A stretch of DNA of 64,000 nucleotides, from contig NZ_LGEA01000148.1 in the NCBI RefSeq assembly GCF_001280065.1, positions 124,001 to 188,000 on the forward strand. The letters are read 5' to 3'. A model generated the notes under the pieces. It was not told the DNA's origin. It saw nothing but the letters and a program-made list of their open reading frames with translations, and made no database searches. Of this stretch, positions 20,930-29,419 are shown piece after piece. The stretch is from Streptomyces sp. NRRL B-1140. Its GTDB lineage: Bacteria > Actinomycetota > Actinomycetes > Streptomycetales > Streptomycetaceae. Positions within the stretch are counted from its first letter, which is position 1. Each line of letters opens with the position of its first letter. The translations under genes and the position numbers were made by a program.

Positions 20930-22440
20930 GCGGATCCTTCACTCTGGCCGTAACGCGTACGGACACGGGACTTGAGGAGTTTCCCGGAGGCGGTGCGCGG
21001 GAGTTCGTCCGCGAGGACCACCGACTTGGGGATCTTGTACTTGGCGAGGCGGCCAGCGAGCGAGGCGAGCACCTCGTCGGGGTCGAGGGAGGCGCCCTCG
21101 CGGGGCACGACGACCGCGCGCGGCACCTCGCCCCACTTGTCGTCCGGCACCCCGATCACCGCGCAGTCGGCGATGTCCGGGTGCGCGAGGAGCCGGTCCT
21201 CGATCTCGGCGGGGTAGACGTTCTCGCCGCCCGAGATGATCATGTCTTTGATGCGGTCGACGATGTGGACGTAGCCGTCCTCGTCGACCTGTGCCGCGTC
21301 GCCGCTGCGGAACCAGCCGTCCGCGAAGGAGGCGGCGGTCTCCTCGGGCAGCCCCCAGTAGCCGGGCATGACGTGCGGGCCGCGCACCACGACCTCCCCG
21401 ACCTCTCCGACATCGGCCGGTGCCAGGTCCGGCCGGACGACGCGGACGTCGCTGAAGAAGTGCGGCACACCCGCCGACCCCGCCTTGCTCACGGCGTGCT
21501 CGGCGTCCAGGAACAGCGTGCCGGGGGCGGCCTCGGTCATGCCGTAGCCCTGGAGGAAGGTCAGGCCGCGCTCCTGGTAGGCGGCGATCAGCGGGGTGGT
21601 GACCGGGGAGCCGCCGCAGGTGAGGATGCGCAGCGAGGACAGGTCCGCGTCGGGCCATCGGGGGTGGCGGGCCATCTGGTCGAACATCGTGGGCACGCCG
21701 AACATGAAGGTGATCCGGTGGCGTTCGACGAGGTCGAAGGTGGCGTCGGGGTCGAAGGCCTCGACCAGGACGCAGGTGCCGCCCTTCAGCAGGACCGGCA
21801 GGGTCAGCATGTTCAGGCCCGCCGTGTGGAAGAGCGGGGCGGAGACCAGGGCGCGTTCGTCGGCGATCAGGTCGGTGTCGACGAGGACGTTGACGGCGTT
21901 CCAGATGAGGTTGCCGTGGGTGAGCATGGCGCCCTTGGGGCGGCCGGTCGTGCCGGAGGTGTACATGATGACGCAGGTGTCGTCGGCACCGACGGGTTCG
22001 TCGATCGGCTCCCCGGGCGCCTCGGTGACGGCGGCCTCGTACTCCGCGCCCACCTCCAGGTAGAGGCGTACGTCCGTGCTGCCCGGCAGGCCCGCGACGA
22101 GCCCGGCGTGGGAGGGGCCGTAGATCAGGGCCCGGGCGCCGGAGTCGGCGAGCTGGTAGGCGATCTCCGGTCCGGCGAGGCGGATGTTGAGCGGGACGAA
22201 GACCGCGCCCAGCGTGCCGGCCGCGAAGAGGGTCTCCAGGTAGGAGGGGTGGTTCGGGCCGAGGTAGGCGATGCGGTCGCCGCGGCGGACGCCCCGGGCG
22301 CGCAGGGCGTGGGCCAGCCGGGTGGTGCGGGCGTGGAGGGTGCCGTAGGTAGTGGCGGACCCCTCGTGGATCAGGGCGGTGCGGTGCGGGGTCTTGCGGG
22401 CCCGGCGTGCGGGCCACGACCCCAGTCCCTCGTTGCGCAT
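20926..22440 (-). CDS. Acyl-CoA synthetase (AMP-forming, class I adenylate-forming)
   Basis: A 504-residue AMP-binding enzyme. The P-loop motif MYTSGTTGRPKGAMLTH begins near residue 159. Then come LQGYGMTEAAPG, the FRSGDAAQVDEDGYV hinge, and the C-terminal KIPKSVVL...RTASGKLLKS with the catalytic lysine. It joins an acid to CoA through an acyl-adenylate. Length and motifs fit medium/long-chain or aryl acyl-CoA ligases; the substrate cannot be fixed. It lies between the amidohydrolase gene (10 bases upstream) and MaoC (4-base overlap), so it probably activates the acid those enzymes process. Confidence 0.92.
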   Translation of the reverse strand: MRNEGLGSWPARRARKTPHRTALIHEGSATTYGTLHARTTRLAHALRARGVRRGDRIAYLGPNHPSYLETLFAAGTLGAVFVPLNIRLAGPEIAYQLADSGARALIYGPSHAGLVAGLPGSTDVRLYLEVGAEYEAAVTEAPGEPIDEPVGADDTCVIMYTSGTTGRPKGAMLTHGNLIWNAVNVLVDTDLIADERALVSAPLFHTAGLNMLTLPVLLKGGTCVLVEAFDPDATFDLVERHRITFMFGVPTMFDQMARHPRWPDADLSSLRILTCGGSPVTTPLIAAYQERGLTFLQGYGMTEAAPGTLFLDAEHAVSKAGSAGVPHFFSDVRVVRPDLAPADVGEVGEVVVRGPHVMPGYWGLPEETAASFADGWFRSGDAAQVDEDGYVHIVDRIKDMIISGGENVYPAEIEDRLLAHPDIADCAVIGVPDDKWGEVPRAVVVPREGASLDPDEVLASLAGRLAKYKIPKSVVLADELPRTASGKLLKSRVRTRYGQSEGSA

Positions 22441-22450
22441 CTGCGGCCCC

Positions 22451-23338
22451 TTACGGCTTCGTCAGCCCGAGCAGGCGGGCGGCGTTCTCCTTGAGGATCT
22501 TCGGCCGGACCTCGTCCCTGATCGTCAGCTTGCCGAAGTCGGCGAGCCAGCGGTCGGGGGTGAGGACGGGGAAGTCGGAGCCGAAGAGCACCTTGTCCTT
22601 CAGCAGGGTGTTCGCGTACTGCACGAGCTGCGGCGGGAAGTACTTCGGCGACCAGCCGGACAGGTCGATGTGCACGCCCGGCTTGTGGGTGGCGACCGCC
22701 AGGGCCTCGTCCTGCCAGGGGAAGGACGGGTGCGCCAGGATGATCTTCAGGTGCGGGAAGTCGGCCGCCACGTCGTCCACGTGCAGGGGGTTGGAGTACT
22801 TCAGCCGGATGCCGCCCCCGCCGGGGACCCCGGCGCCGATGCCCGTCTGGCCGGTGTGGAAGAGGGCGATCGCGCCGGTCTCCTCGATCACCTCGTACAG
22901 GCCGTACGCCACCGCCCGGTCGTTGGGGAAGAAGCCCTGGATGCTGGGGTGGAACTTGAAGCCCTTCACCCCGTACTCCTCGACCAGACGGCGGGCCTGT
23001 CTGACGCCCGCCTTGCCGCGGAAGGGGTCGACGGAGGCGAAGGGGATGAGCACGTCGGAGTTCGCGGCGGCCGCCTCGGCGACCTCCTCGTTCGGAACGG
23101 GCGCGGTGCCGGTCGCGGACTCGGCGTCGACCGTGAAGATCACGGCGGCCATCTTCCGCTCGCGGTAGTACGCGGCGGTCTCCTGAAGGGTCGGCTTCCG
23201 CTTGCCCTCGACCTTGAAGTAGGCGGAGGAGGCGTCGTGCAGGTCGTCGTCCAGGGAGGAGTGGCCCTTGGAGGACACCTCCGCGTGGGTGTGGACGTCG
23301 ATCGCGACCAGGTCGTCGACGTTCATCGAGCGGTCCAT
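22451..23338 (-). CDS. Amidohydrolase family 2 (decarboxylase/hydrolase type)
   Basis: A 295-residue TIM-barrel metal enzyme. Metal ligands are visible as AIDVHTHAE (H16, H18), GFKFHPSIQG, IILAHPSFPW and LFGSDFPVLTPDRWL. This set matches the amidohydrolase_2 group, which includes aromatic and amino-hexadienoate decarboxylases as well as hydrolases. The ATG overlaps the SDR stop (ATGA), so the genes are coupled. It probably opens, hydrolyses or decarboxylates a cyclic or aromatic substrate before or after CoA activation. The reaction type is unresolved. Confidence 0.88.
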   Translation of the reverse strand: MDRSMNVDDLVAIDVHTHAEVSSKGHSSLDDDLHDASSAYFKVEGKRKPTLQETAAYYRERKMAAVIFTVDAESATGTAPVPNEEVAEAAAANSDVLIPFASVDPFRGKAGVRQARRLVEEYGVKGFKFHPSIQGFFPNDRAVAYGLYEVIEETGAIALFHTGQTGIGAGVPGGGGIRLKYSNPLHVDDVAADFPHLKIILAHPSFPWQDEALAVATHKPGVHIDLSGWSPKYFPPQLVQYANTLLKDKVLFGSDFPVLTPDRWLADFGKLTIRDEVRPKILKENAARLLGLTKP

Positions 23339-24255
23339 CACGCCTCCGGGAACTTCGGCGCCGGGATACCGACCGTCTGGAGCTCGGCCCCGACCGACGT
23401 CGGGAAGGCGTCGGCCAGGGTGTCCGGGCTCCAGCCGCCGTCGGCGTACGCCGCCTTGATCTCCTGCGGATGGGACCAGAGTGCCACCTTGTCGCCGCCG
23501 ATGCCGATGGCCTGGCCGGTGATGCCCCGGGCGGCCTCGGAGGCGAGGAAGGGGACGAGGGCGGCGCAGTCCTCGGGGGTGCCGAAGCCCTCGCCCTTGC
23601 GCAGGAAGTCCGGCAGGGGTTCGCCGCTCTTCATGGCCTCGATGTACGGGGCGAAGGCCGGGATGGTCTCGGTCATCGCGGTGGCGGCGACCGGCACGAT
23701 CGCGTTGACCGTGATGTTCGCCCGGCCCAGCTCCATCGACCAGGTGCGGGCCATCGCGGCGATGCCGGCCTTGGCGGCGGCGTAGTTCGTCTGGCCGAAG
23801 TTGCCGCGCTGCCCGGCCGGGGAGCCGACCAGGATCAGCGAGCCGCCCTCGCCCTGCTCGCGCATCCGCACGGCGGCGGCGCGGGCGCAGGTGAAGGTGC
23901 CCTTGAGATGGGTGGTGATCACCGCGTCGAAGTCCTCGTCGGTCATCTTCCACAGCACCTTGTCGCGCAGGATGCCCGCGTTGGTGACGAGGACGTCGAG
24001 CCGGCCGAACTCCTCGACCGCGCGGTTCACCAGCCGCTCGGCGGCTTCGGAAGTGCCGACGGGGACGACTTCGGCGACGGCCTTGCCGCCCGCTTCCCCG
24101 AGGGACCTCACGGCCGCCTCGGCCACCGCCTCGTCGACGTCGTTGACGACCACGGACGCACCGTGGGCGGCCAGGGCGTGGGCGTAGGCGAGGCCGAGGC
24201 CGCGGCCGCTGCCGGTGACGACGGCGACCTTGCCGGAGAGATCGATGCTGGGCAC
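23338..24255 (-). CDS. SDR oxidoreductase, MFE-2-like (R)-3-hydroxyacyl-CoA dehydrogenase type
   Basis: A 305-residue classical short-chain dehydrogenase. The cofactor loop VVTGSGRGLGLAYA (13-26), VLVTNAGILRDK and the catalytic TNYAAAKAG (Tyr-x3-Lys) are present. The loop VVVNDVDEAV and the long C-terminal part resemble the dehydrogenase unit of peroxisomal multifunctional enzyme 2, which oxidises (R)-3-hydroxyacyl-CoA. First gene of the operon, divergent from marR. Its leader carries three 21-bp tandem repeats and the shared palindrome at 24354-24363. The substrate is inferred from the neighbouring MaoC and CoA ligase. Confidence 0.9.
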   Translation of the reverse strand: MPSIDLSGKVAVVTGSGRGLGLAYAHALAAHGASVVVNDVDEAVAEAAVRSLGEAGGKAVAEVVPVGTSEAAERLVNRAVEEFGRLDVLVTNAGILRDKVLWKMTDEDFDAVITTHLKGTFTCARAAAVRMREQGEGGSLILVGSPAGQRGNFGQTNYAAAKAGIAAMARTWSMELGRANITVNAIVPVAATAMTETIPAFAPYIEAMKSGEPLPDFLRKGEGFGTPEDCAALVPFLASEAARGITGQAIGIGGDKVALWSHPQEIKAAYADGGWSPDTLADAFPTSVGAELQTVGIPAPKFPEA

Positions 24256-24270
24256 GGGTGGGTCCCTTCA

Positions 24271-24333
24271 CACGGGTTCGACTGGGCATCACACGGGTTC
24301 GACCGGGCGTCGCACGGGTTCGACTGCGAGATC
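24271..24333. repeat. Three 21-bp tandem repeats in the SDR leader
   Basis: CACGGGTTCGACTGGGCATCA-type units start at 24271, 24292 and 24313 with exact 21-base spacing and few changes; a partial CACGGGT copy at 24253 overlaps the SDR start region. Two helical turns per unit would place the copies on one face of the DNA. They lie between the SDR start codon and the palindrome at 24354. They could be regulator sites or a slippage product. Confidence 0.6.
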
Positions 24334-24353
24334 GAAGCTAAGAGCAATAATTG

Positions 24354-24363
24354 TTGACGTCAA
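24354..24363. promoter_or_regulatory. Candidate MarR operator
   Basis: TTGACGTCAA is a perfect 10-bp palindrome inside the AT-rich stretch 24344-24370 between the divergent SDR and marR genes, with partly symmetric flanks (TG before, TA after). AT-rich palindromes of this size overlapping both promoters are the usual MarR arrangement. Binding is inferred. Confidence 0.5.
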
Positions 24364-24390
24364 TAGTTGTTCCTCACCCATGGGTGCGGG

Positions 24391-24912
24391 ATGCTGGAAA
24401 CAGCAGGAAGCAGCACCGAGCCCAGGGAGCCCGCCATCGCACGCCAGAACACCCCCCCGAAGCCCATCGACGCCCACGAGCCGTGGATGCGCGGACTGCA
24501 CGCCGACACCGGCTACCTGCTGTACCGCCTGGGGCTGCGCTCGGGACAGCTCTTCAACGCCCGCCTCCAGGAATCCGGCGTCCGCCTGCGCCACTACGCG
24601 GTGCTGCGCTTCCTGGCCACCACCGACGGCGCCCTGCAGCGCGAGCTGAGCACGCGGCTCGGCTACGACCCGAGCGCGATCGTCGGCCTGGTCGACGACC
24701 TGGAGAAGCTGGGCCTGGCCGAGCGCCACCCCTCCCCCGACGACCGCCGCAGCCGGATCGTCGTGCTGTCCGACAGGGGCCGCGACTTCCTCCGCGACAC
24801 CGACGAGGACGGCCTGCGCGTGACCGGTGAACTACTCGGCCCGCTGGACCCGGCCGAGCGGGAGACCCTGCACGCACTGCTGCTGCGGATCGCGGAGGAC
24901 GGCCTGAACTGA
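24391..24912 (+). CDS. MarR family transcriptional regulator
   Basis: A 173-residue winged-helix regulator with the normal MarR layout: dimerisation helices (GYLLYRLGLRSGQLF), recognition region LRHYAVLRFLATTDGALQRE and LSTRLGYDPSAIVGLVDDLE, wing RHPSPDDRRSRIVVLS, and C-terminal helix. It diverges from the SDR operon. MarR proteins beside CoA ligases commonly sense the CoA thioester and derepress the catabolic genes, which is the likely role. ATG 24391 with GTGCGGG just before; a TTG further up at 24367 is less convincing. Confidence 0.9.
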   Translation: MLETAGSSTEPREPAIARQNTPPKPIDAHEPWMRGLHADTGYLLYRLGLRSGQLFNARLQESGVRLRHYAVLRFLATTDGALQRELSTRLGYDPSAIVGLVDDLEKLGLAERHPSPDDRRSRIVVLSDRGRDFLRDTDEDGLRVTGELLGPLDPAERETLHALLLRIAEDGLN

Positions 24913-24916
24913 TGTT

Positions 24917-24955
24917 GTGCAAATGATTGACGGCTGCACGATGGATGCATAACTT
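24917..24955 (+). promoter_or_regulatory. Promoter with inverted repeat for the MHS transporter gene
   Basis: TTGACG (24927-24932) and TAACTT (24950-24955) with 17 bases between make a good housekeeping promoter ahead of the GTG at 24993. GTGCA and TGCAC (24917-24921, 24935-24939) form an inverted repeat spanning the -35 box, a plausible repressor site; the downstream IclR is one candidate. Confidence 0.55.
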
Positions 24956-24992
24956 CACGGACCAACCGCGCCCCGTCCCCAGGGAGCCCACC

Positions 24993-26339
24993 GTGCAGCC
25001 AACTCCGTCCACACCCCAACCCTCTCCCGATTCCCGGCAGTTGCGCCGGGTCGCCGTGTCCGGCCTGCTCGGCACGACCGTCGAGTTCTACGACTTCCTC
25101 GTCTACGGCACCGTCGCCGCGCTCGTCTTCGGCGAACTGTTCTTCCCGCGGGCCGACCCGGCCGTCGGCACCGTCGCGGCGTTCGGCACCTTCGCCGCGG
25201 GCTATCTCGCGCGGCCGCTGGGCGGCATCGTCTTCGGGCACTTCGGCGACCGGATCGGCCGCAAGTCGATGATGCTGCTGACCATGGTCCTGATGGGGTC
25301 CGGCAGCTTCCTCATCGGCCTGCTGCCGACGTACGACGCCATCGGCGTCTGGGCGCCGGTGCTGCTGGTCGCCCTGCGCGTGGTGCAGGGCATCGCGATC
25401 GGCGGCGAGTGGGGCGGCGCGATGCTGATGGTCGTCGAACACGCCGAGCACGCCCGCGGATCCCGGCGCGGCCTGTGGTCCAGCTTCACCCAGCTCGGCG
25501 CCCCTCTCGGATCCGTGCTGTCGGCCGGGGTGGTCACGCTCGTCGCCACCCTGCCGGACGACGACTTCCGTTCATGGGGCTGGCGGGTGCCGTTCCTGCT
25601 GAGCATCGTGCTGCTGGGCGTCGGCCTGTTCGTACGTCTGAAGGTCGCCGAGAGCCCGCTGTTCGCGCAGGTCAGGAGGGAGCCGGTGGACCGGCCCCCG
25701 ATCGTGGAGGTGCTGCGCCGCCCGAAGCCCGTGCTGCTGGCCGCCTGCGTGGGCATCGGCGCGTTCACCGCCCAGTCGCTGCTGACCAGCTTCATGATCT
25801 CCTACGCCGTCGACCAGGGGTACACCCGGCCGCAGGTGCTGACCGCGGTGACCGTCGCCTCCTGCGTGGCGCTCGTCGTCCTGCCCGCCGCCTCCGCCCT
25901 GTCGGACCGGGTGGGGCGCCGGCCCGTCGTCCTGGCCGGTGCCGTCGGCTCGGCGGCGCTCGCGTTCCCGGTGCTGGCCCTGGTCGACTCCGGCTCGCCC
26001 GGCCTGCTGATCCTCGCCCTGGCGCTCGGCCACGGCGTCGCCCAGTCGACGATGTACGGCCCTCTGGGCGCCCTGCTCACCGAGATGTTCGGCACCCGCG
26101 TCCGCTACACGGGCGCGTCCCTCGGCTACCAGGGGGCGACCCTGATCGGCGCCGGGTTCTCCCCGCTGATCGCGGGCAGCCTGCTGGCCTCCTTCGGCGG
26201 TGGCAGCACCCCGGTGTCGCTGCTGCTGTGCGCCGGCGCGGCCGTCACCGCGGTCACCGTGTGGCGACTGCGCGAGACGCACACGGACGCCCTGGACTCC
26301 CCCGCCGCCACCCCCGCCCTGGAAGGAACCCCGCGTTGA
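24993..26339 (+). CDS. MFS transporter, metabolite:H+ symporter (MHS) family
   Basis: A 448-residue, 12-helix permease. The MHS pattern is visible: GLLGTTVEFYDFLVYGT in helix 1, GHFGDRIGRKSMMLLTM in the first loop, then GEWGGAMLMVVEHAE and SDRVGRRPVVL in the second half. Relatives import organic acids such as citrate, shikimate, proline/betaine or 4-hydroxybenzoate. GTG 24993 follows AGGGAG by 6 bases. The secreted hydrolase gene starts inside its stop codon, so the two are coupled: the hydrolase may release an acid outside that this protein imports. Confidence 0.9.
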   Translation: MQPTPSTPQPSPDSRQLRRVAVSGLLGTTVEFYDFLVYGTVAALVFGELFFPRADPAVGTVAAFGTFAAGYLARPLGGIVFGHFGDRIGRKSMMLLTMVLMGSGSFLIGLLPTYDAIGVWAPVLLVALRVVQGIAIGGEWGGAMLMVVEHAEHARGSRRGLWSSFTQLGAPLGSVLSAGVVTLVATLPDDDFRSWGWRVPFLLSIVLLGVGLFVRLKVAESPLFAQVRREPVDRPPIVEVLRRPKPVLLAACVGIGAFTAQSLLTSFMISYAVDQGYTRPQVLTAVTVASCVALVVLPAASALSDRVGRRPVVLAGAVGSAALAFPVLALVDSGSPGLLILALALGHGVAQSTMYGPLGALLTEMFGTRVRYTGASLGYQGATLIGAGFSPLIAGSLLASFGGGSTPVSLLLCAGAAVTAVTVWRLRETHTDALDSPAATPALEGTPR

Positions 26340-27712
26340 GGATCCGCATCGCCCTGCTGACGACCACCGCCTGCTTCTCCCTGGCGGCGACCGCCCTGCC
26401 CGCGCAGGCCGCCACCGCCGACACCCACCTGGAGGGCCGTCTCCCGTCCGGCGCCGCGTACGTGATGGACGTCCCCACGTCCTGGAACGGCACGGTCCTG
26501 CTCTACAGCCACGGCTACACCCCGGCCGGAGCTCCCAACCCGGCCCAGAACGCCCCCCGTTCCGCCTCCCGCGACACGTTGCTGGCCCAGGGGTACGCCC
26601 TGATCGGCTCCTCGTACGCGACGAACGGCTGGGCGATCACCGAGGCGGTGCCCGACCAGCTCGCCACGCTGGACCTCTTCACCCGGAAGTTCGGCACGGC
26701 CCGGCGGACGCTCGCCTGGGGCACCTCCTACGGCGGATTCGTCACCAGCATGCTCGCCGAGCGGCACGGGGACCGGTTCGACGGATCGCTGTCGATGTGC
26801 GGGCTGGTGCAGGGCGGAATCGCCAACTGGAACAGCACCCTGGACCCGGTGTTCGCGCTGCGCACCCTGCTCGCCGCGGACTCCGGTGTGCGGCTCGCGG
26901 GCTTCGCCGACCAGGCCGAGGCGGTCGCCGCCGGCAAGGCACTCACCTCCAAGGTCGACGAGGCCCAGCAGACGCCCGGGGGCCGGGCCCGGATCGCCCT
27001 GGCCGCCGCCCTGCACAACATCCCCGGCCACAACGACGCCTCACAGACCGAACCGGGCCCCGGCGACTGGAAGACCGCGCAGTCCAACCAGTACGCCGCC
27101 GTCCGGGGTCTGCTCCAGCGGCCCGCGTTCGCCTGGCGGCAGGAGGCCGAGAGCCGGGCGGGCGGCAACCCGTCCTGGAACACGGGCGTCGACTACTCCT
27201 CCATGCTCGCCCGGTCCCCGCTGTACAAAGAGGTGACGGAGCTCTACAAGGAGGCGGGACTGTCCTTGCGCACGGACCTCACGGCCCTGAACCGGGCACC
27301 CCGGGTCTCCGCCGACCCGTCGGCGGTGCGGTGGATGCGGCACACCAGCGTGCTCTCCGGCCGCCTCACCGACCCCCAGCTGACCATCCACACCACCGGT
27401 GACGCCCTGATCCCGGTGCAGTCGCAGAGCGCCTACCGGCGGGCCGCCACCGCGTCGGGCGCCGCCGGGCTCCTGCGCCAGGCCTACGTGGACGCGCCCG
27501 GCCACTGCACCTTCGGCCCGGGCGAGACACTGGCCGCCCTGCACACCCTGGAGCACCGCTTGGACACCGGCCGCTGGGACGCCTCCCCGGGCGCCCTCAA
27601 CTCCCGTGCGAAGGCGGAGGATCCGACGACCGGCCCCCGCTACCTCCCGTACCGTCCGAGCACCTACCCCCGCCCCTACGACCTCGCTCACCCGGGAGAC
27701 GCCCGGCCATGA
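26336..27712 (+). CDS. Secreted alpha/beta hydrolase
   Basis: A 458-residue exported hydrolase. The Sec-type signal MRIRIALLTTTACFSLAATA ends near AQA-AT (about residue 25). The nucleophile elbow is GTSYGG (129-134, Ser 131), and the early HGYTPAG segment supplies the oxyanion hole; a C-terminal DAPGHC histidine fits the triad. It likely cleaves an ester or amide outside the cell. The start is TTG at 26336, overlapping the transporter stop as TTGA with GGAAGGA 8 bases before; no nearer ATG/GTG would keep the signal peptide. Not a typical lipase or prolyl peptidase; specificity is unknown. Confidence 0.82.
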   Translation: MRIRIALLTTTACFSLAATALPAQAATADTHLEGRLPSGAAYVMDVPTSWNGTVLLYSHGYTPAGAPNPAQNAPRSASRDTLLAQGYALIGSSYATNGWAITEAVPDQLATLDLFTRKFGTARRTLAWGTSYGGFVTSMLAERHGDRFDGSLSMCGLVQGGIANWNSTLDPVFALRTLLAADSGVRLAGFADQAEAVAAGKALTSKVDEAQQTPGGRARIALAAALHNIPGHNDASQTEPGPGDWKTAQSNQYAAVRGLLQRPAFAWRQEAESRAGGNPSWNTGVDYSSMLARSPLYKEVTELYKEAGLSLRTDLTALNRAPRVSADPSAVRWMRHTSVLSGRLTDPQLTIHTTGDALIPVQSQSAYRRAATASGAAGLLRQAYVDAPGHCTFGPGETLAALHTLEHRLDTGRWDASPGALNSRAKAEDPTTGPRYLPYRPSTYPRPYDLAHPGDARP

Positions 27713-28452
27713 CCGCCCCCACCGCGCCCGACCGGCTGCTGTCCGTGCTCGCCGCCTTCGACCACGATCATCCGGCGCTGTGCCTGACGGACATCAGCCG
27801 GCGGGCCGGGCTGAGCCTGACCACCGCGCACCGGCTGGTGGGCGCGCTCACCGAATGGGGTGCCCTGGAGCGGGACGAGTCCGGCATCTACCACGTGGGA
27901 CTGCGGTTGTGGGAGCTCGCCGCGCTGGCCCCGCGCGGCCTCGCGCTGCGGCAGATCGCGCTGCCGTACCTGGAGGACCTGTACGAGGCGACGCACGAGA
28001 ACGTGCAGCTGGCCGTGCGGGACGGACGGGACGTGGTCTACATCGAGTGGCTGTCGGGACGGTCGGCGGTGGGTGTGCACATCCGCGTCGGCGCCCGCTG
28101 GCCGCTGCACGCCACGGGGGTCGGCCTCGCCCTGCTGGCCCACGGGGACCCGGTGTTCCGCAAGGAGTACTGCGCGGGCGATCTCGCCTCCTTCACCCCG
28201 TACACGATCACCGAGCCGGAGCTGCTGCGGCGGGTCCTCGCCGAGGTGCGCAGGTCGGGCATGGCGGTGAGCGACCGTCAGGTCACCGAGGACGCCCTGT
28301 CGGTGGCTGCTCCGGTGCGCGGCGCCGACGGCAGCGTGACCGCCGCCGTGTCGGTCGTGGTGCCCCACGCCGACGCCCAGATACCGGTCCTCGGCCCGGC
28401 GGTGCGGATGGCGGCGCGGGGGATCTCGCGGGCGCTGGGGTGGCAGCCCTGA
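27709..28452 (+). CDS. IclR family transcriptional regulator
   Basis: A 247-residue IclR protein. The N-terminal winged helix (LTDISRRAGLSLTTAHRLVG, about 25-44) and the C-terminal effector domain (LPYLEDLYEATHENVQLAV, LHATGVGLALLAHG) are standard. IclR members sense small organic acids. The ATG overlaps the hydrolase stop by 4 bases, so it is the third gene of the MFS-hydrolase-iclR unit and probably controls it. It converges on the MpaB-like gene across a hairpin. Confidence 0.9.
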   Translation: MTAPTAPDRLLSVLAAFDHDHPALCLTDISRRAGLSLTTAHRLVGALTEWGALERDESGIYHVGLRLWELAALAPRGLALRQIALPYLEDLYEATHENVQLAVRDGRDVVYIEWLSGRSAVGVHIRVGARWPLHATGVGLALLAHGDPVFRKEYCAGDLASFTPYTITEPELLRRVLAEVRRSGMAVSDRQVTEDALSVAAPVRGADGSVTAAVSVVVPHADAQIPVLGPAVRMAARGISRALGWQP

Positions 28453-28473
28453 GCGGCGTCGGGGGTCGACCGG

Positions 28474-28490
28474 CCGCGAAGGCTTCGCGG
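28474..28490. terminator. Bidirectional hairpin between convergent iclR and MpaB-like genes
   Basis: CCGCGAA, three bases, TTCGCGG: a perfect 7-bp stem inside the 39-base gap between two convergent stops. It can serve both transcripts. No T-run follows. Confidence 0.5.
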
Positions 28491-28491
28491 T

Positions 28492-29343
28492 TCAGGCTTC
28501 CCGGGCCGGGGTCATGGCCCAGCGGATGGTCCGGGTCAGGGCCAGGCCGGCGGGGCGTACGGCGAGGTCCTCGACGACCGGCACCCGGGGCAGCCACAGC
28601 ATGCCGCGTGCCCAGGGCGGCAGCAGGGTGACGGCGTTCGCGGCCAGCCCGCCGTAGAAGGGCCGGACGGCCAGGGGCAGGGGAGGCTGCAACAGCAGGA
28701 AGCGGGCGGCCGCCCGGGCCTCGGGCGTGGCCCGCAGTTCGGGCCGGTAGGCCGTCAGGCGCTCGGCCAGTTCGGTGCGGTTTCGCGGCGGGTCGACCGC
28801 TCCCAGCGCCTCGGCGACGCGCGCGGTGTCGGCCACGTAGGCGTCATAACCCGCGGCGTCCAGCGGCCGGGCCCCGTAGCGTTCGTGCGCGCGCAGGAAA
28901 CTGTCCGTCTCGGCGGCGTGCACCCAGCCGAGCAGGTGGGGGTCGGCCGCGTGGTACGGCACGCCCTCGGCCGTCGTGCCCCGGATCCGTTCGTGGATGC
29001 CGCGTACGTGGTCGACCGCCTGCCGGGCGTCCGCGGCGGTGCCGTACGTCGTGACGGCGAGGAAGGTGCTGGTCCGCTGCAACCGCCCCCACGGGTCGCC
29101 CCGGAAGCCGGAGTGGCCGGCGACGGCCGCCATCGCGAGGGGGTGCAGCGACTGCAGGAGCAGCGCGGTCAGCCCACCGATGAACATCGAGGCGTCGCCG
29201 TGGACCGCGCGGATCGGCCGGTCCGGCCCGAACCAGCGCGGGCCGGGCGTGTGGTGGATACGGGCGCGCGTCGTGGGCCCGCCCGGCCCCGCGACGCGGC
29301 GGAACAGGGCCTGGCCCAGCTGTTCTCGGACTCCGGTCAGCAC
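28492..29343 (-). CDS. MpaB-like oxygenase (DUF2236 family)
   Basis: A 283-residue protein of the DUF2236 family, named after the fungal oxygenase MpaB and related to the latex-clearing protein fold. Typical segments are seen: AVHGDASMFIGGLTALLLQS, HPLAMAAVAGHSGFRGDPWG and the histidine-bearing VPYHAADPHLLGWVHAAETD. These proteins carry haem and cleave or oxidise lipophilic substrates in the known cases. Last of a left-running group with an SDR, an FAD oxidase and an SRPBCC protein. The substrate is unknown. Confidence 0.85.
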   Translation of the reverse strand: MLTGVREQLGQALFRRVAGPGGPTTRARIHHTPGPRWFGPDRPIRAVHGDASMFIGGLTALLLQSLHPLAMAAVAGHSGFRGDPWGRLQRTSTFLAVTTYGTAADARQAVDHVRGIHERIRGTTAEGVPYHAADPHLLGWVHAAETDSFLRAHERYGARPLDAAGYDAYVADTARVAEALGAVDPPRNRTELAERLTAYRPELRATPEARAAARFLLLQPPLPLAVRPFYGGLAANAVTLLPPWARGMLWLPRVPVVEDLAVRPAGLALTRTIRWAMTPAREA

Positions 29344-29419
29344 GGTCGGCCTCCCTTCTCCTGCTGACCAGTGTCCGGCATGACCGCACCCCTCCGGGCC
29401 CGGCGCCGGGCAATCTCTG

